Assembly: GCA_964622715.1 (NCBI GenBank)
Contig: CAZURR010000123.1
Coordinates: 1 to 5,320, forward strand
DNA from: Hyphomicrobium_A sp964622715
GTDB lineage: Bacteria > Pseudomonadota > Alphaproteobacteria > Rhizobiales > Hyphomicrobiaceae
DNA length: 5,320 bases
Direction of reading: 5' to 3'
Under the pieces are notes generated by a model that made no database searches, was not told the origin of the DNA, and worked only from the letters and a program-made list of their open reading frames with translations. Positions 1 to 4,975 of the stretch are shown here, one piece after another. How positions within the stretch are numbered: position 1 is the first letter of the stretch; each line of letters begins with the position of its first letter. The translations under genes and the position numbers were made by a program.

Positions 1-55
1 GAGCACGTGACTGAAAATCACGGTGTCGGTGGTTCGATTCCGCCCCTGGGCACCA
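1..55 (+). tRNA. tRNA-Phe (GAA), 3' part, cut by window edge
   Basis: The sequence begins in the 3' strand of the D stem (gagc, 1-4). A perfect 5-bp anticodon stem follows (6-10 with 18-22) enclosing the loop CTGAAAA, giving anticodon GAA for phenylalanine. The variable loop is 23-27 and the T arm 28-44, with loop TTCGATT. The 3' acceptor strand CCTGGGC is 45-51, the discriminator A is 52, and an encoded CCA is 53-55. The D arm 5' side and 5' acceptor strand lie left of the window. Genes for tRNAs are common attachment sites for tyrosine integrases, with crossover in the anticodon or T-arm part and the element lying downstream of the 3' end, as the genes here do. Whether this is the intact gene or a duplicated 3' fragment cannot be decided, but the run from the D stem onward favours an intact gene cut by the window. 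Confidence 0.93.
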
Positions 56-70
56 GTCATTCCAACAAGT

Positions 71-98
71 TAGACGTTCCGCTCGCGATCTCGATAAT
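71..98 (+). promoter_or_regulatory. Possible sigma70-type promoter for the gene at 191
   Basis: A GATAAT hexamer (93-98) matches five of six -10 positions. TAGACG (71-76) matches four of six -35 positions, with a 16-bp spacer. Transcription would start around 105, inside the palindrome described next, which would suit repression by a dimeric regulator. Hexamer matches of this quality occur by chance, so this is a suggestion. Confidence 0.3.
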
Positions 99-101
99 AC
101 C

Positions 102-124
102 GTGTGCACACACCATGCACACAC
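102..124. repeat. GTGTGCACAC palindrome and TGCACACAC direct repeat
   Basis: Positions 102-111 form a perfect 10-bp palindrome. TGCACACAC occurs at 105-113 and again at 116-124, 11 bp apart, which puts both copies on nearly the same face of the helix. The site lies just downstream of the candidate -10 element and some 50 bp from the tRNA end. It could be an operator or an arm-type site for an integrase or excisionase. The shorter TGCACACA occurs once more at 1811-1818 at the start of the primase gene. Confidence 0.5.
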
Positions 125-151
125 GCGGGGGACCAAGTTGCCAATTGCCTG

Positions 152-179
152 CCGTGGTGTATCTATTGCTACACCACGG
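152..179. repeat. Perfect 10-bp inverted repeat in the leader of the gene at 191
   Basis: CCGTGGTGTA (152-161) and TACACCACGG (170-179) are exact reverse complements around an 8-nt spacer. The 3' arm runs into the GGGGGAG ribosome-binding sequence (178-184) of the downstream TTG start. In DNA it could be a dimer operator. In RNA it would form a hairpin covering the first two bases of the ribosome-binding site. No U-tract follows, so it is not a terminator. Confidence 0.6.
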
Positions 180-190
180 GGGAGATTTGA

Positions 191-619
191 TTGTTTCGGG
201 GCTTTCTTAAACGCGAGATCGAGGTCGAGCCGCTGCCTGAACCGGCGGCCCCTAGCGCTGCCCGATCCATATGTCCCACCGTCACGCCCGTCGTGAGTCC
301 CAACCTGAGTCCTAAGGCGAGTCCTAAGCGTCGCGCCAAGTCCCTTCCTATCACGCTGCTTTATCCTGAGTCCGAGCCGGAGCCACAGCGACAGGCCGAA
401 GTGCTGCTGCGTGAAATCCAAACCCATGCAGAGCACGCCGTCGGCACCTACGTTTTCCAATCCCACCTTGAGCGCTTCTATGGCGAATTATGCGAGCAAA
501 AGGGATGGAAGCCGAAGCATTGGTGTGTGATCGGGAATGAGCTTGGCAAGCTCACGAGCAAGGCGTTGAAGAAGCGCGGCACCAAGCGGTTTATGGTCTA
601 CAAGATCCCGCGCGCATAA
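191..619 (+). CDS. Unrecognised protein, Pro-rich N-terminus and winged-helix-like C-terminus
   Basis: A 142-residue protein of unknown function. The TTG start is chosen because GGGGGAG (178-184) lies six bases upstream and the frame is open throughout. Residues 1-65 are rich in Pro, Ser and Glu and hold three S-P-x-x units (36-47) running into KRRAK, so this part is probably disordered. Residues 85-142 look folded and basic: a Y-x9-Y-xxx-C segment (Y87, Y97, C101), then GW-KP-KHW (105-111), an LGKLTSKALKKRG helix-like stretch, and an ending RFMVYKIP. This order resembles the small winged-helix domains at the C-terminal end of D5/RepA-type primase-helicases, where a Y-x-x-x-C-x(4,5)-GW motif recurs. 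That resemblance is my inference; there is no signal peptide or membrane segment. It is the first gene after the tRNA, where an integrase would be expected, but it has no tyrosine or serine recombinase motif. Confidence 0.75.
   Translation: MFRGFLKREIEVEPLPEPAAPSAARSICPTVTPVVSPNLSPKASPKRRAKSLPITLLYPESEPEPQRQAEVLLREIQTHAEHAVGTYVFQSHLERFYGELCEQKGWKPKHWCVIGNELGKLTSKALKKRGTKRFMVYKIPRA
295..330 (+). repeat. Three tandem 12-bp units inside the gene at 191
   Basis: GAGTCCCAAC (295-304), GAGTCCTAAG (307-316) and GAGTCCTAAG (319-328) recur with a 12-bp period and encode S-P-N-L, S-P-K-A and S-P-K-R. The multiple-of-three period keeps the frame, as in a coding minisatellite. Confidence 0.7.
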
Positions 620-752
620 CGCCAAGCTTCGCTAGCGCGCTGACTCTTTTTGGGAAATTGCTAAACTGCACTTTTCCGGCTTTGCCAGACCGCCGCAATT
701 GTGAGTGGCAAGCCGAGCGCAAAGGTCGTCGAGATCAACAAGAGGGCGTGAC

Positions 753-1271
753 ATGGCCCTTAAGCGAAAACCGCACAAAGGTAAGACGGCAGCGCGCTGG
801 CGGGGTCCGGAAGGAGAATATTTAGCGGACCTCTGCGACAGTATTCGCTATTCCGACATACTCACCACTCGCCGCAAGCGTAAGGCGACGTGGGAAGAGG
901 TGTGGCGAGAGCTTAGGAAAATGGGGTACGGAGTCCATACGGAACCCAATAAACTAAAAGCCGATTACCACACGGGATCAATGTATCGAGAAAAACGCCG
1001 TTGGGACGAGGCAGCGTGCGGATCTGAAGGACTGGCACTGATCGATCTAGTCTATGACATTGTTGATGGCACATCCTGCGACGACGGCAATGGCATTCTG
1101 GACTGGGACCTAATAAAGAGGCGGCTACACCCTGACGATCCCCGCATAACGCCAAAGATATTGGAGGCACGCTACGAGCGGGCGGCAGCATACTGGACAG
1201 GGCGATACAACAACGACGCGATGTGCATAGCACGAGACTTTCTAAACAGGCGACGTAATTTGCGCTCCTGA
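753..1271 (+). CDS. Unrecognised protein with two Myb/SANT-like repeats
   Basis: A 172-residue protein with no family I can name. ATG 753 is preferred over in-frame GTG 705 because AGAGGG (741-746) stands six bases before it. The N-terminus is strongly basic (KRKPHKGK). The body contains two alignable units: residues 21-72 (G-x-x-L-x-D-L-x-x-x-I, then TWEEVWREL, then NKLKADY) and 93-141 (G-x-x-L-x-D-L-x-x-x-I, then DWDLIKRRL, then KILEARY). Each has a predicted first helix, a W-acidic second helix ending in Leu, and a third helix ending in L-x-A-x-Y. That is the layout of Myb/SANT DNA-binding repeats, whose tryptophans pack the core. The tail is basic (FLNRRRNLR). A DNA-binding role in the element is my inference. 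It follows the 191 gene after 133 bp with no clear terminator and precedes the AlpA-like gene by 100 bp. Confidence 0.72.
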   Translation: MALKRKPHKGKTAARWRGPEGEYLADLCDSIRYSDILTTRRKRKATWEEVWRELRKMGYGVHTEPNKLKADYHTGSMYREKRRWDEAACGSEGLALIDLVYDIVDGTSCDDGNGILDWDLIKRRLHPDDPRITPKILEARYERAAAYWTGRYNNDAMCIARDFLNRRRNLRS

Positions 1272-1371
1272 TCTTCTTACACATTTGCTGGTGCACTCTG
1301 AGAAAAGTTGTGGTTTAGATCCCGCGATGCACCATGAGGCATTCAACGGCACAAACGCGGGGGTTCAGCAG

Positions 1372-1623
1372 ATGAAGGCGAAGACAAGTGTCGAAAGGGC
1401 GGTTGATCTGGTCGTCGAGAGCGATGATGTGCCCAACCACTATCCTGCAATCACAGCACGCTGGTTGGAAAAGGCGCGCTGCCGAGGCGACGGCCCTGCG
1501 TTCATAAAAATAGGGAAAAAAGTGGCTTATCGCCTGAGCGCAATCGAGGCGTGGTTGGACAGCCAAACGCGGCTCTCTACGTCGGACACCGGCGCGCCAG
1601 GTAATGCGGAGGCGGCGGAATGA
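1372..1623 (+). CDS. AlpA/excisionase-type helix-turn-helix DNA-binding protein
   Basis: An 83-residue protein of the MerR-like winged-helix group used by phage and island excisionases and by AlpA (HTH_17 type). The signature is residues 27-67: TARWLEKARCRGDGPAFIKIG, then KKVAYRLSAIEAWLDSQTR. The GDGP-FIKIG-V-YR-S-IEAWL core matches the family consensus closely. The usual opening segment (L-s-x-x-E-x-A) is not conserved; VPNHYPAI stands there, so the first recognition helix may have diverged. ATG 1372 gives the usual family length and has GGGGG (1359-1363) eight bases upstream. The alternative in-frame starts TTG 1285 and ATG 1327 would add up to 29 residues without family support. Such proteins bind att sites to direct excision or activate the integrase or replication promoter. 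Here it stands directly before the primase gene, as in many alphaproteobacterial elements. Confidence 0.88.
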   Translation: MKAKTSVERAVDLVVESDDVPNHYPAITARWLEKARCRGDGPAFIKIGKKVAYRLSAIEAWLDSQTRLSTSDTGAPGNAEAAE

Positions 1624-1639
1624 TGCAGGTCATGCTACA

Positions 1640-1675
1640 GAAAACGCCGCCAAGCGCTTGCTCAACGGCGTTTTC
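1640..1675. repeat. Compound inverted repeat between AlpA-like and primase genes
   Basis: GAAAACGCCG (1640-1649) and CGGCGTTTTC (1666-1675) are perfect reverse complements. The spacer holds a second perfect palindrome, CAAGCGCTTG (1651-1660). The A-tract on one side and T-tract on the other would suit a weak bidirectional terminator, but the T run is only four long and sits inside the stem. An operator or attenuator controlling the primase gene fits about equally well. Nothing else is evident in the 186 bp gap (1624-1809) apart from an unconvincing 71-codon ORF. Confidence 0.55.
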
Positions 1676-1809
1676 AAAATCAGCATCCGAGACGACGATC
1701 TGCCGGACCGTCATCAATCCCGTAATTGAAACGACCCATTCTAGGTACAGCGTTCGTTCCGTTATTGCAAGCGGTGCGCGCGGTCGTCATCCCCAAGGAC
1801 ACGACCGCA

Positions 1810-2679
1810 ATGCACACAAAATTTTCGTCCGTTGATCTTGCTGATCGCGCCGAGGATGTTGCGACAGCGCTTCTCGGAGAGCCGACGCAGAAAACCTGCC
1901 GCGCGTGGCGGTGGGGTCGACGCGGCTCGTTCTCGTTGTGCCGGTCTGGATCGAAGCGCGGCGTTTGGTTCGATCACGAGAGCGGAGACGGCGGCGATCT
2001 TCTCGCCCTCATCATGCGCGAACGAGGCGTTGGCTTCAAAGACGCGCTCGCCATCGGGGAAGAGATTTTAGACGGCCACGTTCGCTACACGCCTCCGCCG
2101 CGATCAACACAGCAGGATGATGCGGCCGCGCGCACCGCGATAGCGCTGCGGCTTTGGGACGAGACCGTACCGTTGAACGGCACGCTCGCCGAGCGCTACC
2201 TCTTCGCGTTCCGACGCATCAATATCGAGCCGCTTGCGCTGGATCACTGCTTGCGCTGGCACGTTCGCCTGCTTGCGCTGGTCGCGTTGATGACTGACCC
2301 GGCAACAGGCAAGCCGTGCGGCATTCATCGCACGTTTCTGTGCGGGGACGGCACTAAGAGCGGGCGCAAAATGTTGGGACGGCAGGGCGTCGTTTGTTTG
2401 ACGGCTTTTGACGAAGTGTCGGTCGGTCTTGGCATTGCCGAGGGTGTCGAGGATGCGCTCGCCATTCTAGCGGGCGGATGGTCGCCGATCTGGGCCGCCA
2501 CGAGTTCAGGCGCGATTGCGCGGTTCCCGCTTCTTGCCGGAGTCGCTTCGCTTGCCGTGTTTGCGGACGCAGACGATGCCGGGCTCAACGCAGCTCGCGC
2601 CTGTTGTGAGCGTTGGCGTTCGTCGGGAATTGAGGCGCGGATCATCGCGCCGAAGGGGGCGTATGAGCGAAGGATATAA
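1810..2679 (+). CDS. Toprim-domain primase-like replication protein
   Basis: A 289-residue DNA primase-like protein that would make primers for replication of the element. Residues 30-88 form a degenerate zinc-finger-like N-domain: W33 and W35, then the SKRGVWFDHESGDGGDLLALI segment (48-68), which corresponds to the G-x-W-x-D...GD-x-L-x-L-I core of CHC2-type and related primases. Only C30 and C44 remain of a possible zinc site. A linker follows, and then GIHRTFL (171-177) opens the catalytic half. The Toprim motifs are GIAEGVEDALA (208-218), with metal-binding E211, and VFADADDAG (250-258), with the D-x-D pair D253 and D255. ATG 1810 has AAGGA (1795-1799) upstream; in-frame ATG 1726 lacks this and extends past the conserved start. 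The protein ends at PKGAYERRI without the usual DW-N-D-type tail, which appears instead in the next reading frame. It overlaps the helicase gene by 17 bp, so translation is probably coupled. Confidence 0.92.
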   Translation: MHTKFSSVDLADRAEDVATALLGEPTQKTCRAWRWGRRGSFSLCRSGSKRGVWFDHESGDGGDLLALIMRERGVGFKDALAIGEEILDGHVRYTPPPRSTQQDDAAARTAIALRLWDETVPLNGTLAERYLFAFRRINIEPLALDHCLRWHVRLLALVALMTDPATGKPCGIHRTFLCGDGTKSGRKMLGRQGVVCLTAFDEVSVGLGIAEGVEDALAILAGGWSPIWAATSSGAIARFPLLAGVASLAVFADADDAGLNAARACCERWRSSGIEARIIAPKGAYERRI

Positions 2680-4060
2680 GGACTGGGCCCAGGCACACGC
2701 GAGCGGTGAAGATATTCGAGCCGAGGCCGACCGAGCCTGGGCGCACCACGCCAATGGTGCTGACGAAGGCTTGAACGGGTCGTCCGAACACACTACGGCC
2801 GATGATGCTGGACCGGGGCCGTTGCCGTGGCCCTTTATGAAAAGCCCGGCCATGCATGGCATCGTCGGCAAGATAGCGCGCTTGGCAACGGTTGATAGCG
2901 AAGCGGATCCCGTTGCTATTGCCGCCGATACACTTGCCTATGCGGCGGCAGAATTCGGCCGCTCGCAATTTACATGCATTGGCGATAGCACGCATCACTC
3001 CCGCCATTTCAACGTGGCTGTTGGGCAAAGCTCGCGCGGGCGGAAAGGAACCGCCAGAGCACTTGTGGCGCGCTTCTTTGAGCGAGCGGAAGCGATTAGG
3101 CTCGGAAAATCAACTTTGACATTCCCTAGTGGGTGTCGTCTTGCGGTTTCCTATGGTCCGCTTTCGAGTGGCGAGGGTCTGATCTATGCCGTTCGTGATG
3201 GTGACGGCGACGGAGATGGCGATGGCGACCCAGGCGTGAAGGACAAACGTCTCCTCGTGATCGAGGAAGAATTCGGTGCGGCACTTCGAGCGCTCCAGCG
3301 CTCAGGCAATAACCTCAGTGCAATCCTGCGCCGGGCCTATGATGGAGGCACGCTCGCACCTCTGACCAAAAAAGATCGGATCGTTGCAACGAAGCCCCAT
3401 ATCTGTATCTCCGCTCATATCACGCGGCGCGAGCTGGCTGAATTGCTGACCACCAACGACATTTGGAACGGTTTCGGCAATCGCTTTCTGTGGCTGATGG
3501 TGCGTCGAAGAAAGCTCGTGCCTGCACCCGCCTCGATGCCCGCGAACGAGGTGGAGAGCATCGCCCAGGAACTCGCCCGCGTCATCCGCCTCGCGCACGA
3601 CCGTGACGGGCATGAATTGGTGATGTCGAACTCGGCGCAAGATTATTGGGCCGCCATCTATCCGGAGCTGACGCAGGACTACCCAGGCATTTTGGGAGCG
3701 GTGACAAGCCGTCAGGAAGCGCACGCTTGGCGCTTGGCGCTGACATATGCTCAGTTGGATGGAGCTGACCGCATCGAAATCCATCATCTTGAGGCCGCTC
3801 TCGCCTTTTGTCGCTACGCCTTCGACAGTGCGGCCTACCTCTTCGGCGGTGCCGAGCTGGACCCAATTGCGCAGACGATCATCAAAGCACTCAAAAAGGG
3901 CCCGAAGACGCAAAACGAAATCCGAAACCTTTTCGAACGGCACTTGCCTGCGAAACGTTTGAACGCGGTGTTGGAAGATCTCCAAGAGCGAGGCCGCATC
4001 ACTCTTACCGAGGAGCCCACCGGCGGTCGGCCGCGCAAGGTTTGGAGCTTGGTCCGATGA
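2663..4060 (+). CDS. DUF3987-like primase-helicase ATPase
   Basis: A 465-residue P-loop ATPase of the kind paired with Toprim primases in integrated elements; the probable role is unwinding or loading at the element's origin. After an acidic N-terminal stretch comes PLPWPFMKSPAMHG, typical of the family. The nucleotide-binding loop is GQSSRGRKGTA (121-131), an atypical Walker A with GRKGT instead of GKT. LLVIEEEFG (197-205) is the Walker B region with acidic residues 201-203. HITRREL (252-258) and NGFGNRFLW (269-277), with R274 as a possible arginine finger or sensor, complete the ATPase core. Residues about 400-465 form a winged-helix-like tail (QNEIRNLF...RLNAVLEDLQERGRI...GGRPRKVW). ATG 2663 is preceded by GAAGGGGG (2652-2659). 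The frame stays open upstream to 2516, inside the primase gene. A loop between residues 179 and 189 consists only of Asp-Gly repeats. Confidence 0.9.
   Translation: MSEGYKDWAQAHASGEDIRAEADRAWAHHANGADEGLNGSSEHTTADDAGPGPLPWPFMKSPAMHGIVGKIARLATVDSEADPVAIAADTLAYAAAEFGRSQFTCIGDSTHHSRHFNVAVGQSSRGRKGTARALVARFFERAEAIRLGKSTLTFPSGCRLAVSYGPLSSGEGLIYAVRDGDGDGDGDGDPGVKDKRLLVIEEEFGAALRALQRSGNNLSAILRRAYDGGTLAPLTKKDRIVATKPHICISAHITRRELAELLTTNDIWNGFGNRFLWLMVRRRKLVPAPASMPANEVESIAQELARVIRLAHDRDGHELVMSNSAQDYWAAIYPELTQDYPGILGAVTSRQEAHAWRLALTYAQLDGADRIEIHHLEAALAFCRYAFDSAAYLFGGAELDPIAQTIIKALKKGPKTQNEIRNLFERHLPAKRLNAVLEDLQERGRITLTEEPTGGRPRKVWSLVR
3197..3229 (+). repeat. Asp-Gly coding microsatellite in the helicase gene
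   Basis: Codons 179-189 read D-G five times and then D, from a six-base GAY-GGN unit repeated in tandem. It sits between GEGLIYAVRD and KDKRLLVIEEEFG, a loop that in relatives I recall varies in length. The period keeps the reading frame, so slippage would change loop length without breaking the protein. Confidence 0.8.
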
Positions 4061-4296
4061 CGACGTGCGCGAAAAGCGTTGAAAGCGTGGAAAGAATAAT
4101 TTCAAGGGGCTACGTCGCTAGAAAGCCTCGCGAAAAACGCGCGAAAAGGATAGCGGCTCACATCCCACAGACCTTTCCGCGCAATAATAGCGCAAGATTT
4201 GCCCATGAGGTTTTGTTGTGGTTTCAACGGGTTAAGCTCTTTTCGCGCATAAAACGCTTTTCGCGCAATTGGAAGGGGTCAGCGTTGAGTCAGTAG
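4057..4296 (+). CDS. Doubtful small basic ORF overlapping the helicase stop
   Basis: A 79-codon frame whose ATG overlaps the helicase TGA as ATGA, with GGAG (4044-4047) nine bases upstream, an arrangement that would allow translational coupling. The product would be very basic, starting MTTCAKSVESVER, with many Lys and Arg and no recognisable domain. Codon use is unlike the neighbours (AGA, AGG, ATA are frequent). Nearly the whole frame coincides with the GCGCGAAAAG repeat array, so the basic residues may simply reflect the repeats. I favour a non-coding role for this stretch. Confidence 0.22.
   Translation: MTTCAKSVESVERIISRGYVARKPREKRAKRIAAHIPQTFPRNNSARFAHEVLLWFQRVKLFSRIKRFSRNWKGSALSQ
4067..4266. 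repeat. GCGCGAAAAG repeat array, candidate origin or control region
   Basis: Exact GCGCGAAAAG occurs on the plus strand at 4067-4076 and 4139-4148, and its exact reverse complement CTTTTCGCGC at 4239-4248 and 4257-4266. Two one- or two-mismatch forms lie between them: CTCGCGAAAA at 4128-4137 (plus sense) and CTTTCCGCGC at 4173-4182 (minus sense). The outermost pair extends to 12 bp (GCGCGAAAAGCG 4067-4078; its complement 4255-4266). The order is three forward, then three reverse copies, converging on an AT-richer centre around 4183-4220. The array begins seven bases after the stop of the ATPase gene. Repeats beside a replication gene are typical of iteron-type origins or copy-control sites, but the spacing here is irregular, so binding sites for a regulator are an alternative. 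Confidence 0.6.
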
Positions 4297-4343
4297 TGTT
4301 CCAGCGTCAGTGCATGCGTTCGACCAAGGGGGGGAAGGCGGTC

Positions 4344-4457
4344 ATGCCACCTGAGAACGAGACGCGATCGACCAACAGCGCTGTGCACCCGCGTAATGCG
4401 GACGCAATCAAATGCTGCACGGAATGTCAGATTGAAAAGCCAGATTCCGACCAATGA
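4344..4457 (+). CDS. Possible 37-residue protein with Cys cluster
   Basis: A short frame starting at ATG 4344 with a strong ribosome-binding sequence, GGAAGG (4333-4338), inside an AAGGGGGGGAAGG run five bases upstream. The product, MPPENETRSTN...KCCTECQIEKPDSDQ, is hydrophilic and has a C-C-x-x-C cluster near the end, reminiscent of half a zinc ribbon. In-frame ATG 4314 has no comparable ribosome site. The frame is too short for coding statistics, and I do not recognise a family. It is supported by the ribosome site alone. Confidence 0.33.
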   Translation: MPPENETRSTNSAVHPRNADAIKCCTECQIEKPDSDQ

Positions 4458-4471
4458 ATTCAAGCGCTGTT

Positions 4472-4500
4472 CTGACAGTTTGCGTTGTGTTCCCACTATT
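4472..4500 (+). promoter_or_regulatory. Weak promoter candidate for the XRE regulator
   Basis: CTGACA (4472-4477) matches five of six -35 positions. ACTATT (4495-4500), 17 bp further on, matches only three of six -10 positions. It would give a leader of about 65 bases before GTG 4572. The rest of the 4458-4571 gap shows nothing else I can name. Confidence 0.25.
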
Positions 4501-4571
4501 GCGCGCCAATCACTTAAGGCCGAAGTCAGAATGAACCACTTGACGAATGGCATCGCATCGGAGGGGTAACG

Positions 4572-4907
4572 GTGAAGAAAGCCTCATCCGGGCTCGTCAC
4601 GGGGAGTCAAATCCGTGCGGCAAGGGCGCTCCTCGGTTGGAACCGCAGCAAACTAGCTGAGGCCGCCGGACTTCATCGGAATGCTGTGGCCTATTGGGAG
4701 CGGCATGACGTGATCCCAACAGGACGCTACGCTGCGCCGATTGCTTGCCGGTATATTCAAGCAGTTTTGTTGTCGGCTGGAGTCGAGATTTTCGACGATC
4801 CTTCACCGGGTGTTCGTTTGTGCCAAAGAGACAATTTTTTCACCAGTACGCGTGCGCGCGCACGTGCGCGTAATGGAGTGCGATGTGAGAACGAGAACCT
4901 ATGCTAA
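4572..4907 (+). CDS. XRE-like helix-turn-helix transcriptional regulator
   Basis: A 111-residue regulator. GTG 4572 is chosen because CGGAGGGG (4559-4566) lies five bases upstream. Residues 8-52 form a Cro/CI-type helix-turn-helix: TGSQIRAARALLGWNRSKLAEAAGLHRNAVAYWER (10-44), with recognition helix around 34-43. The segment YIQAVLLSAGVEIFDDPSPGVRL (61-83) is the extension seen in many short alphaproteobacterial XRE proteins, which commonly end near this point. Here 28 more residues follow, including an Arg-Ala run (94-100) encoded by an alternating CG-rich tract, so the tail may be an addition rather than a functional domain. Position beside the replication module suggests it represses element genes, possibly at the inverted repeats at 102-124, 152-179 or 1640-1675; that is inference. 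Confidence 0.87.
   Translation: MKKASSGLVTGSQIRAARALLGWNRSKLAEAAGLHRNAVAYWERHDVIPTGRYAAPIACRYIQAVLLSAGVEIFDDPSPGVRLCQRDNFFTSTRARARARNGVRCENENLC
4846..4872. repeat. 27-bp alternating purine-pyrimidine tract
   Basis: Every base from 4846 to 4872 alternates purine and pyrimidine without a break, mostly as CG and TG/CA steps. Within it CGTGCGCGCGCACG (4851-4864) is a perfect 14-bp palindrome. Such tracts can adopt Z-DNA or a cruciform under supercoiling. It encodes the Arg-Ala run at the end of the XRE protein. Confidence 0.75.
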
Positions 4908-4975
4908 GGCGCCCACCGATTTATCCGAACTCTACGCGCGCGGGCGCGCACGTCATGGACTACGAGGAGACAAGA

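Noticed and set aside
626..655. Possible terminator after the 191 gene (self-complementary CGCTAGCG before CTTTTT)
   Set aside because: The short palindrome gives no stable stem directly abutting the T run.
705..752. Upstream GTG start for the Myb-like gene
   Set aside because: ATG 753 has AGAGGG at ideal spacing, while the extra 16 residues have no ribosome site or visible conservation.
613..1155. 13-bp direct repeat CGCATAACGCCAA at 613-625 and 1143-1155
   Set aside because: One copy lies at a gene end and the other inside a coding frame; there is no further similarity around them, so it is probably chance.
1620..1835. 71-codon ORF overlapping the AlpA-like stop as ATGA
   Set aside because: It has no domain, spans the compound inverted repeat, and runs over the primase start; the ATGA overlap alone is weak support.
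3302..4105. 267-codon minus-strand ORF opposite the helicase gene
   Set aside because: It is an antisense shadow of a strongly supported gene and shows no recognisable domain.
4057..4270. CRISPR-like array
   Set aside because: The repeats are only 10-12 bp, irregularly spaced and in both orientations, without spacer-sized units or cas genes.
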